From CSSed11-175R1 sp041685735 (GTDB lineage Bacteria; Actinomycetota; Nitriliruptoria; Nitriliruptorales; Nitriliruptoraceae), in NCBI GenBank assembly GCA_041685735.1, contig JAWLFE010000008.1:21141-85140 (forward strand): a stretch of 64,000 nt of DNA, read 5' to 3'. The notes beneath the pieces are model-generated. The model was given only the letters and a program-made list of their open reading frames with translations, made no database searches and was not told the DNA's origin. The translations under genes were made by a program, and so were the position numbers. Positions 18,601-24,944 of the stretch are shown here, one piece after another. Each line of letters opens with the position of its first letter. The stretch's first letter is position 1.

Positions 18601-19301
18601 TCGCGCAGTTCCGCCTGGAGCGCGGCGTGCCGATCCGCGGCTTCCGCCTGGCGCTCGAGGGGTCGCAGCTGCCGTCGGAGTTCCCGCAGCACCGTCTTCA
18701 GCTTGTCGATGTGTCCGTCGACCTGGTCGAGCTTGCGCAACGCGCGCTCACGCCGGCGACGGTGCTTGAGGATCCCGGCGGCCTCCTCGATGTAGCGGCG
18801 GCGCTCCTCAGGCTTGGCGTTGAGGATCTCGTCAAGCTGCCCCTGTCCGACGATGGTGTGCAGCTCACGACCGAGACCGGTGTCAGACAGCAGTTCCTGG
18901 ACGTCCAACGCCCGGACGTCCTCGCCGTTGATCTGGTAGGTCGCCTCGCCGTCGCTGTGGATCGTCCGGGCGACCCGCACCTCGGAGAACGCGCCGGCAC
19001 TGTCTGCCGTCCCGAGGCCCGCGCCCGACAGATGCCCGTCGGTGTTGTCGATCACGATCTCGACGTGCGCACGGTTGGCACGGTTGCGGGTGGGCGAACC
19101 GGCGAACACCACGTCCGACATGGCACCGCCCCGGACCTTCTTCGCGGAGTTGGTCCCGAGGACCCAGGACAGGGCGTCGACGACGTTGGACTTGCCCGAG
19201 CCGTTCGGGCCGACGATGACCGTGATGCCGGGTTCGACCTCAAGGACCGTGCGGTCGGCGAAGGACTTGAACCCGCGCATCGACAGTGACCTGAGGAACA
19301 C
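15630..19301 (-). CDS. smc: Chromosome segregation SMC ATPase
   Basis: A 1223-aa condensin ATPase that extrudes DNA loops with ScpA and ScpB. The N-terminal head has Walker A (IVGPNGSGKSNVVDALSWVL). Long coiled coils flank a hinge (about residues 510-680). The C-terminal head carries the signature SLLSGGERSLTVLAF and Walker B (PFYVLDEVDAALDD). The GTG at 19301 is chosen because a GGAGGA ribosome-binding site lies five bases upstream and homologues begin LRSLSMRGFKSFADRT. An Ala/Asp-rich tail follows the head. The smc-acyP-mutM-rnc order is conserved. Confidence 0.97.
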   Translation of the reverse strand: MFLRSLSMRGFKSFADRTVLEVEPGITVIVGPNGSGKSNVVDALSWVLGTNSAKKVRGGAMSDVVFAGSPTRNRANRAHVEIVIDNTDGHLSGAGLGTADSAGAFSEVRVARTIHSDGEATYQINGEDVRALDVQELLSDTGLGRELHTIVGQGQLDEILNAKPEERRRYIEEAAGILKHRRRRERALRKLDQVDGHIDKLKTVLRELRRQLRPLERQAEAADRHAALQAELREVKVRIAARELDRLTRLVDAEDRDDSSTGSAQADLEARRDQAQQRVASLEAELSRLGPAVEAAQTTVHGLTSLAERLRGTSDLIEAKRRHLVEYVEEPLAGRPPEELRTQADRVAEQRVERAEELTTDRQALDEASAGRREAELARRAHEQKLQAERRRRAEQRERVLRWEGEVSALRGSTASAEAELGRVTSMLSTLDGRIVEAEREVAGVQDEIHRLDTSEVELTTALEAAEATVEERASVEAGLAARSRDVDAERASQVARAQALRAALEETDGGGAALLSGEVEGVLGPVADHVRVAGGHDGAVAAALGPLGEAVVVTTSERARRAVAWLREVEAGTAIVLAARQERRTAAPIDDDLRERLDAAGARPVAELLEPAGDGEVEAGVTAALRQVLARTYVVPDWDTAVLLHGREVDLTFVTPDGDLAGPHGFRAGGTNERSSVLTATAADQAEARADDLAADLDRIATEREAAAAALEEARQELKAATERINESDARITGAAERLARLNKELHSLTTQREVVAAQKAELDEVLERDRAALSELHGRGPVDDPDDIEDGPDDLAADLDDRVEVARERELDARVTLERTTEQVRHLEAQETALRTEADEVEAALAQAARRREARRHGIERCGELAIVAREALEALQHASAEAGTERDELQRQASARRAELTEARAELADVVAQLDDLREHRHAAQMRRADVVSRLEALEGRLRSELSLTPDEVRADHPDAGSYDADELAEREDVLVRKIGLLGRVNPLALEEFKALEERHAFLSDQLDDLRRSKRDLAEIVVAVDDRIREVFKAAFDDVAREFELTFETVFPGGHGRLVLTDSDDLLTAGIEVEARPPGKKVTRLSLLSGGERSLTVLAFVFAIFRARPSPFYVLDEVDAALDDVNLQRLLKVIRSFRGHAQIIMVTHQKRSMEIADVLYGITMGPDAVTKVVAERLRDQAATGQHLEQRASDDPTEALDDQAEVPEGADAQADAPSPVG

Positions 19302-19542
19302 GCTTCCTCCACAGGGCGCACGGCGCATCGACGATGGGGTGGTCGGGGATGACGGCGGGCTGCATCCGTGACCGGGCACGATCATCGCCCGGTGCGCGGA
19401 ACCGCCGGACACGCAGCCTAGCGATGCGGGCGGACAGCCCGTCGAGGCTGGAGCCGGTCACCGGGACGCTTCGCGCGACGGTCGGTTCCAACGACCCGCT
19501 TCGCTGGTCGGGTCTGCGGTTGCTCCGCCGGGGGTGGACGGG

Positions 19543-19716
19543 TCAGCTGTGGGCGGGTTCCCGGTCCTCGAGGTCCGCCTCGCGACGATCGCGGGCGGCT
19601 TCCGCCTCGGCGAGCGCGCGCTCGAGTTCCGCGACACGCTGGCGCAGGACCCGCACCTCGTCGAGGAGTTGCAGGCTCGCGGGTGCCACGTGGGAACCCA
19701 TCAGGGCCTTGCCCAT
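19543..19716 (-). CDS. Small coiled-coil protein (57 aa)
   Basis: An ATG at 19716, preceded by GGGAGG, opens a 57-aa ORF. It begins MGKALMGSHVAPASLQLLDE and continues as a Leu/Arg/Glu/Ala heptad coiled coil (VLRQRVAELERALAEAEAAR). Similar tiny proteins with an MGKAxxGxH start followed by a coiled coil are known in actinobacterial smc-mutM neighbourhoods, as far as I recall. Function is unknown. Confidence 0.6.
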   Translation of the reverse strand: MGKALMGSHVAPASLQLLDEVRVLRQRVAELERALAEAEAARDRREADLEDREPAHS

Positions 19717-20104
19717 CGTGGTGCCTCCCTCTCGTTCGTGGGCCGCATCCGCGGCGACCACCGGTGTGTCTGGGCCTGCGATGGCCGTCCGTCGCTGTCC
19801 TCGGGATCGACCAGCGTCAGCCGTCCGGGCGGTGCCTGCCTCGACCGGAGCCAGGTCCAACCGAAGGACGGTCCAGGATGCCGGTGTGGAGCCGGTCGGT
19901 TCGGGCAGCCGCTCGACCCACCGCCAGGCAGGTCGAGGCCGGCGACCTCGTCATGACGGACCATACCGCAGCGCACCGCGCAGCGTCCACCGACCTCCGG
20001 CCCTACCTCCCGGGCGATCTCCGGCCCGATCTCCGACGAGCGGCTGGGCTCGATCGGGTCGAACGCACGAGGATGCGCCCTCGGACGGGGGTCAGTTCGC
20101 GGGG
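19717..20104 (-). other. 388-bp intergenic region with one promoter candidate
   Basis: No convincing gene. On the minus strand TGGACG and TATGGT (19965-19960) are spaced 18 bases apart and could drive the 57-aa coiled-coil gene with a leader of about 240 bases. A leaderless ATG at 19954 would encode only 44 low-complexity residues, so it is not called. Confidence 0.4.
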
Positions 20105-20386
20105 TCAGTCCGAGCGGACCTCGAACCGGCGATGCCCGACCGGCTCAACGTCCGCACCGTCGACCTGCGTGACCCTGGCCGCCGGCGGGCCCCCGGCGAC
20201 GATCCAGTCCTCGACCGCCCGGACGTCCGCTGCGTCGCCCTCCAGCCAGACCTCGACCGTGCCGTCCGACCGATTGGCGACCCACCCCACGACCGACCGC
20301 CGCTGCGCCTCCTGCCGGGTCGATGCCCGGAAGAACACCCCCTGGACCCGCCCTTCCACGGTCAGGGATCTGGCGACGCGATCCAC
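20105..20386 (-). CDS. acyP: Acylphosphatase
   Basis: Hydrolyses the carboxyl-phosphate bond of acyl phosphates. The 93-aa protein has the active-site loop EGRVQGVFFRASTRQEA, whose FFR arginine binds phosphate, and GWVANRSDGTVEVWLEG, whose Asn positions the water. The GTG at 20386 or the adjacent GTG at 20389, behind a GGGGGGAAC purine run, is the likely start. It sits between smc and the Fpg-like gene, as in other actinobacteria. Confidence 0.92.
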   Translation of the reverse strand: MDRVARSLTVEGRVQGVFFRASTRQEAQRRSVVGWVANRSDGTVEVWLEGDAADVRAVEDWIVAGGPPAARVTQVDGADVEPVGHRRFEVRSD

Positions 20387-20415
20387 CACGTTCCCCCCAA
20401 CGACCCGCCGTCGGG

Positions 20416-21261
20416 TCAGATCATGCACTGCTCGCAGTGGTAGGTGTAGATGCCCTTCTTGATGCGCGTGCGCACGATCGGCTTGCGGCATCGCGAACAG
20501 GGCAGCCCGGCCCGGCCGTAGACCTTGAGGTGGTCGGCGGCCTCGCCGTCGTCGTCGATGGCCGCGTCGGCCTCGGCCTCGTCGAGCGATGACCCGGCGG
20601 CCTTCATCGCCAGGACGATGACCTCCTGCATGGCCCGGTAGAGCCGCCGGATCTCCTGGGTCGACAGCGATGCCGACGGGTGATCGTGACGCAGGCCCGC
20701 TTCCCACAGGATCTCGTCGCTGTAGACGGGGCCGAGACCCGCGATCCGCGTCGGGTCGGTCAGCACGAGCTTCAGCGGTCCGGCGGCATCGGCCAGGAAC
20801 CGGCCGAACTCCATCCACGTGGGGTTGTCGTCCAGCGGATCGAGCGCGTCCGGCGAGACCCCGGCCGCGTCGAGCGCTTCGTCGGTCGGGACCACGCCGG
20901 TGTGGATCGACGGGTCATCACCCGGCTCCGAGAGGTGGATCGCGCCACCGATCGTGAAGGTCACGACCAGGTGGGTGTCGGGCCCGGGATCCTCGGTCGC
21001 GGTCTGCCGGTGCAGGGATCCGTGCTCTCCCGCATCGATCACCCAGGTCTGGCCCTCATCCAGGTCCAGGAAGATGACCGTCCCCCGACGCCGGGCCGCT
21101 TCGACCTTCCGCCCTTCGAGCGCCTTGACGAGCTCGGGCCGGTTGCGGTGGAACGGCCGCACGATGCTGGGTGTCTGGACGCTGACGTCCTTGATGCGCT
21201 TGCCGACGACCTCTTTCTCGAGGTCGCGTCGCAGCACCTCTACCTCGGGGAGTTCGAGCAC
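20416..21261 (-). CDS. Fpg/Nei-family protein lacking catalytic residues
   Basis: A 281-aa protein with the formamidopyrimidine-DNA glycosylase layout: N-terminal domain (LELPEVEVLRRDLEKEVVGK), H2TH-type helix pair (GLGPVYSDEILWEAGLRHDH) and a four-cysteine zinc finger (LPCSRCRKPIV ... YHCEQCM). Its position matches mutM next to rnc. Key residues differ from Fpg. Pro1, the Schiff-base nucleophile, is Leu (start V/M-L-E). The beta-hairpin Lys of RRAKYLL is Thr (RRRGTVIF). HLGMSG is replaced by GEHGS, and the Asn of GIGNIYAD by Pro. It may be a non-catalytic lesion-binding protein or use another mechanism. The GTG start at 21261 has a GGAAGG site upstream. Confidence 0.85.
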   Translation of the reverse strand: MLELPEVEVLRRDLEKEVVGKRIKDVSVQTPSIVRPFHRNRPELVKALEGRKVEAARRRGTVIFLDLDEGQTWVIDAGEHGSLHRQTATEDPGPDTHLVVTFTIGGAIHLSEPGDDPSIHTGVVPTDEALDAAGVSPDALDPLDDNPTWMEFGRFLADAAGPLKLVLTDPTRIAGLGPVYSDEILWEAGLRHDHPSASLSTQEIRRLYRAMQEVIVLAMKAAGSSLDEAEADAAIDDDGEAADHLKVYGRAGLPCSRCRKPIVRTRIKKGIYTYHCEQCMI

Positions 21262-21285
21262 CGGGTGCGGCCTTCCATGCGGGGA

Positions 21286-21345
21286 CGACAGGGCGTGGGA
21301 CCACAGGCCATGGCATCACAGGCCGTAGCACCACAGGGCGTGGGT
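21286..21345. repeat. 15-16-nt tandem repeat upstream of the Fpg-like gene
   Basis: About four diverged copies of a unit around CACAGGGCGTGGGA / CACAGGCCATGGCAT lie between the Fpg-like gene and rnc, in the expected 5' untranslated region of the former. Confidence 0.55.
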
Positions 21346-21447
21346 CGCGGTCCAGGGGCGACGAGCGTCACCGTGGAGCGGACCCCACGCAAACTAGCCG
21401 ACGCCCTCTCATCGGCGGGTGCCGAGTGGCCTCGAGGATGCGCGCGA

Positions 21448-22176
21448 TCAGCCGGGTGGCCTACCTGCTGCCACGTCGTCGAACAGCCGGTGCGCCTCCC
21501 GGGCCGCCCGTTGTTCTGCCTCCTTCTTGCTGCGGCCCTCGCCGCGACCGGCGATCGTCCCATCGATGGCGACGGTCGCCGTGAAGGTCTTGGCATGATC
21601 GGGGCCGGTGTCGGTCACCTCGTAGCGCGGTAGCACCTCGAACCTGGCGGCAGCGAGCTCCTGCAGGCTGGTCTTGAAATCCAACGCCGCGTGGCTGGCC
21701 GCGACCTCGATGAGACGCTCGGCGAACAGTCGCTCCACCAGATCGTAGGCCGTGGCGAAGCCCTGGTCGACGTAGACGGCGCCGATCACCGCCTCCAGCG
21801 CGTCGGCGAGGATCGAGTCCTTGTCCGCACCGCCGGACGCCGCTTCGCCGCGGCCGAGCCGGATGTAGCGACCGAGTGAGAGGCCGCGGGCGACCTGTGC
21901 GAGGGACTCGGCGCGCACCGCAGCAGCTCGCAGCTTCGCGAGCCGCCCCTCCTGCTCGTCGGGGTGCGAACTGTAGATCTCGTCGGTGACCACCAGGCCG
22001 AGCACGGCGTCGCCCAGGAACTCGAGCCGCTCGTTGGTGGGCTGTCCGCCCTGCTCGAACGCCCACGACCGATGCGTCAGCGCGAGCTCCAGCGTCGAGG
22101 GGTCATCGAGGTGCACGTCGAGGACGGCCGCGAGGTCCGCGGCCCCCGGGTCGGCGTGGGGCGTGGGCTCAGCCAT
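21448..22176 (-). CDS. rnc: Ribonuclease III
   Basis: Double-strand-specific endoribonuclease that processes rRNA and mRNA. The 242-aa protein has the RNase III signature NERLEFLGDAVLGLVVTDEI and the second catalytic acidic pair in DALEAVIGAVYVDQGF. A C-terminal double-stranded RNA-binding domain follows (FKTSLQELAAARFEVLPRYE, GRSKKEAEQRAAREA). The ATG at 22176 lies 14 bp below rpmF. The rpmF-rnc-mutM linkage is standard. Confidence 0.95.
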   Translation of the reverse strand: MAEPTPHADPGAADLAAVLDVHLDDPSTLELALTHRSWAFEQGGQPTNERLEFLGDAVLGLVVTDEIYSSHPDEQEGRLAKLRAAAVRAESLAQVARGLSLGRYIRLGRGEAASGGADKDSILADALEAVIGAVYVDQGFATAYDLVERLFAERLIEVAASHAALDFKTSLQELAAARFEVLPRYEVTDTGPDHAKTFTATVAIDGTIAGRGEGRSKKEAEQRAAREAHRLFDDVAAGRPPG

Positions 22177-22190
22177 GTCGGCGACCGACG

Positions 22191-22370
22191 TCAGTCGACC
22201 TCGACGACGGTGCGGCCCGCGTAGGTGCCACAGGTCGCACAGACGGTGTGCGGGCGTGTCGGCGCCTTGCAGCGCGGACAGGTCGCGTAGGTCGGCGAGG
22301 TGAGCTTGGCCCACTGGGCCTTGCGGTGACGGGTACGGGACCGCGACATCTTGCGCTTCGGGACGGCCAT
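22191..22370 (-). CDS. rpmF: 50S ribosomal protein L32
   Basis: A 59-aa L32 beginning MAVPKRKMSRSRTRHRKAQW, with the zinc-binding CPRCKAPTRPHTVCATCGTY (two CxxC pairs). This is the cysteine-containing C+ paralogue type that needs zinc. It lies between the DUF177 gene and rnc, as in most bacteria. Confidence 0.96.
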   Translation of the reverse strand: MAVPKRKMSRSRTRHRKAQWAKLTSPTYATCPRCKAPTRPHTVCATCGTYAGRTVVEVD

Positions 22371-22428
22371 GGTGCACTCCTTGCTGGCATTGTTCCGTCG
22401 CGGGTCGCGACGAACGGGGCGGTGATGA

Positions 22429-22974
22429 CTAGTCGGGCGGAAGATCCAGGTCGGCGAGGGCCGACCACCGGGGGTCGACGCCATCTCGGTCGGCATGCCC
22501 GCAGTCGGTGATGTTGCGATCCGTGCCGCAGGTCGGGCACAGCCCCTGACAGTCCTCGCGGCACAGGATACGCAGAGGCAGGCCGAGCAGGAGCGCATCG
22601 CGGACCATCGTCGACAGGTCGATCGCGGTCGCGGCATCGAGCAGGTCGTAGCCAGGCTCCTCGTCCTCGTCATCCTCGCGTTTGGCGGGGTCGACGAACA
22701 GCTCCACGACCTCGACCTCATGATCCAGACGCTGCGTCGTGAGGCACCGGCCGCAGGGCAGCTCGAGCGTGAACCCGAGCGTTCCCCGGACGAGGATCCC
22801 GTCCACCACGCTGTCGAGGTGCAGATCGAGCTCGACCGGATCGAGCAGCGCTCCCTCGGCAGGTCCCCAGGGATCCGTGCCGAAGGCGTCCGCGTCCACA
22901 GCATCACGGACCGGACGGCTGGCGCCAGGCTGGTCGACGATGTCGGTGATGGGAACGCGCACGGTGGGACTCAC
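22429..22974 (-). CDS. YceD/DUF177 family protein
   Basis: A 181-aa protein of the DUF177 (YceD) family, linked to 23S rRNA accumulation and almost always encoded beside rpmF. Features are LPCGRCLTTQRLDHEVEVVE, an acidic loop and a cysteine cluster CREDCQGLCPTCGTD that may bind zinc. The start is GTG at 22974. A TAGTCT -10-like element on the minus strand at 23148-23143 could start this operon with a leader of about 160 bases. Confidence 0.88.
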   Translation of the reverse strand: MSPTVRVPITDIVDQPGASRPVRDAVDADAFGTDPWGPAEGALLDPVELDLHLDSVVDGILVRGTLGFTLELPCGRCLTTQRLDHEVEVVELFVDPAKREDDEDEEPGYDLLDAATAIDLSTMVRDALLLGLPLRILCREDCQGLCPTCGTDRNITDCGHADRDGVDPRWSALADLDLPPD

Positions 22975-23231
22975 AGGCGGACGGGGGCGTGGTCAGGGAA
23001 GCTCGCGGACGCACACGGCGGCGGTCTCGGCCGTCACCCTCGCGGGCGGGCGTCGCCAGGCAACGGACGCGAGTGGCTGGACGTGCGGGTCGGATGCCGA
23101 TATGACCCGGAGCCGCCCGGCAGGTGTGCTGCAGAAGCTGCCAGACTACCACAGGGGCACCGTCCGGCGACCGCGCCCACCGGTGCAGCCCGGCCACGAT
23201 CACCCGTCGCATCAGGGTGGCAGCTCCGGGG

Positions 23232-23768
23232 TCAGGCGTCGCTCGGCGGGTCCTCGTCATCGGTGGCGTCGAGCATCTCGTCCGCGAGCGCATCGGTGTC
23301 CATCGAACCCCGCAGCTTGGCGCGACCTCGCTCGACCGCGGACAGCGTCTTGGAGAGCACCACCTCGAAGTTCGCGAGCTTCGCATCGACGTAGTCCTCG
23401 GCTTCGAGCCGCATCTGACGGCCCCGCTCGCGCGCTTCCTCGATGATCCGTTCCGACTCGAGCTTGGCCGTGCGCACGACCTCCTGCTCGGAGACCAGGC
23501 GATCCTGTTCGGCCTGGGCATCAGCGACCAACCGGTCGGCATCGGTCTGGGCACGTTCCAGGATCTCGTCGCGCTCACGGATCACCCACCGGGCCTGGGT
23601 CAGCTCATCCGGCAGGGTCGTCCGTAGGTCGTGGACGAGCCCGTCGATCTCGGCCCGGTTGAGCATGATCGACGCGGACAACGGGACCGCCTTGGCCCCA
23701 CCGACGAGCTGCTCGAGTTCGTGCAGGGTGGTCTCCACATCCAGGGGCACGCCGCGTTGGTCGGACAT
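23232..23768 (-). CDS. SepIVA-like DivIVA-domain coiled-coil protein
   Basis: A 178-aa, highly charged coiled-coil protein similar in sequence pattern to mycobacterial SepIVA (Rv2927c), which coordinates septation and peripheral wall synthesis. The C-terminal block EVVRTAKLESERIIEEAR, DYVDAKLANFEVVLSKTL and SAVERGRAKLRG matches the conserved end of that family. The central coiled coil is shorter than the mycobacterial protein (about 240 aa). It is a cytoplasmic scaffold rather than an enzyme. Its location before coaD and after DUF177/rpmF is the conserved one. Confidence 0.75.
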   Translation of the reverse strand: MSDQRGVPLDVETTLHELEQLVGGAKAVPLSASIMLNRAEIDGLVHDLRTTLPDELTQARWVIRERDEILERAQTDADRLVADAQAEQDRLVSEQEVVRTAKLESERIIEEARERGRQMRLEAEDYVDAKLANFEVVLSKTLSAVERGRAKLRGSMDTDALADEMLDATDDEDPPSDA

Positions 23769-23870
23769 CAGGCTTCCGGTCGATCGGAGGTGGGCGGTTC
23801 AGGCGTCGAGGGCCGACGTGCGGAGCCTACCGTTCCGTCCGGCCGGACCCGGGGCTCCCGGGGTGGCCGT

Positions 23871-24362
23871 TCAGGCCGGACCGGACGCCTCCAGCTTGAC
23901 CCGCAGCGCCGCCTCGACGCGGGCCGGGACGGTCCCGTCGATCGACCCACCGAGCCGCGCGACCTCTTTGACGAGCGAACTCGACAGGTAGGAGTGCTGC
24001 GGGCTGGTGGACATGAACACGGTCTCGACCCCGCCGATGCGCTGGTTCATCTGCGCCATCTGCAGTTCGTACTCGAAGTCGCTGACGGCCCGCAGGCCCT
24101 TGCAGATCACCGTGATGTCCCGGTCACGACAGAAGTCGACCAGCAGACCGCTGAACGGCTCGGCGCGGACGTTGGTCAGGGCCTGCGTCTCCGCGTCGAT
24201 CAGCTCCAGGCGCTCCTCGATCGTGAACATCGCCCGCTTGTTGGGGTTGTCGACGACCGCGACCACGACCTCGTCGAAGCTGGAGGCCGACCGCTCGATG
24301 ATGTCGAGGTGGCCCATCGTGATGGGGTCGAAGCTGCCGGGACAGACCACCGCCACGCTCAC
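23871..24362 (-). CDS. coaD: Phosphopantetheine adenylyltransferase
   Basis: Fourth step of coenzyme A synthesis, transferring AMP to 4'-phosphopantetheine. The 163-aa protein has the nucleotidyltransferase motif CPGSFDPITMGHLDIIERSA (HxGH), then VICKGLRAVSDFEYELQMAQ and the ISSSxVKE-like SYLSSSLVKEVARLGG. The start is GTG at 24362, overlapping the rsmD stop by 4 bp. Confidence 0.95.
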   Translation of the reverse strand: MSVAVVCPGSFDPITMGHLDIIERSASSFDEVVVAVVDNPNKRAMFTIEERLELIDAETQALTNVRAEPFSGLLVDFCRDRDITVICKGLRAVSDFEYELQMAQMNQRIGGVETVFMSTSPQHSYLSSSLVKEVARLGGSIDGTVPARVEAALRVKLEASGPA

Positions 24363-24925
24363 GCCGGTTCCTCGTCGTCGGTGCGCCGCTCCGCTCGGTG
24401 CAGCGTGGTGTCACCGTAGCGGCGCGGGGTGCCCGGCAGCAGCGTCGGCGGCCACGGCGGCGCACCGTCACGCGAGGTCCGTTCGATGACCACGGTCGCG
24501 CCCGGTGCGAGGTGGCCGTCGAGTGCCTCCAGCAGGGTCGCGACCTCCGCGTTGGGGTGGTGGTAGGGGGGATCGGCGAGGACGAGGCCGAACGGTGCAC
24601 CGGGGAGCTCGCCCCGCAACGCCACGAGCACGTCCTTCGCCACGATCTCGGTCCCCGGGAGGGCGACCACCTCGATGTTGCGTCGCAGCACATCCAGCGC
24701 GGGGCGGGCCCGTTCGACGAAGGTCACGCTCGACGCACCGCGCGACAGGGCCTCGAGCCCCAGGGCCCCGGTCCCGGCGAACAGGTCGAGGACCCGCGCG
24801 TTCGGGACGATCGGCTGCAGCGAAGCGAACAGTGCCTCCTTGACGCGGTCGGCTGTGGGGCGGATCTCCGCACCCCTCGGGCCGGTCAGGCGTCGACCCT
24901 TGGCCGCGCCGGCCACGATCCGCAT
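24359..24925 (-). CDS. rsmD: 16S rRNA (guanine966-N2)-methyltransferase
   Basis: A 188-aa SAM-dependent methyltransferase of the RsmD family. It begins MRIVAGAAKGRRL. The SAM-binding motif is VLDLFAGTGALGLEALSRGA, and the catalytic motif LVLADPPYHHP (DPPY) acts on the guanine N2. It is translationally coupled to coaD. In related genomes recG lies directly upstream. Here about 6 kb of other genes separates them. Confidence 0.94.
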   Translation of the reverse strand: MRIVAGAAKGRRLTGPRGAEIRPTADRVKEALFASLQPIVPNARVLDLFAGTGALGLEALSRGASSVTFVERARPALDVLRRNIEVVALPGTEIVAKDVLVALRGELPGAPFGLVLADPPYHHPNAEVATLLEALDGHLAPGATVVIERTSRDGAPPWPPTLLPGTPRRYGDTTLHRAERRTDDEEPA

Positions 24926-24944
24926 CAGCCTCTCCCCGCGCGCA

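Noticed and set aside
19954..19965. Leaderless 44-aa ORF on the minus strand starting at 19954
   Set aside because: It follows a -10-like TATGGT, but the translation is low-complexity and the element more simply drives the 57-aa coiled-coil gene.
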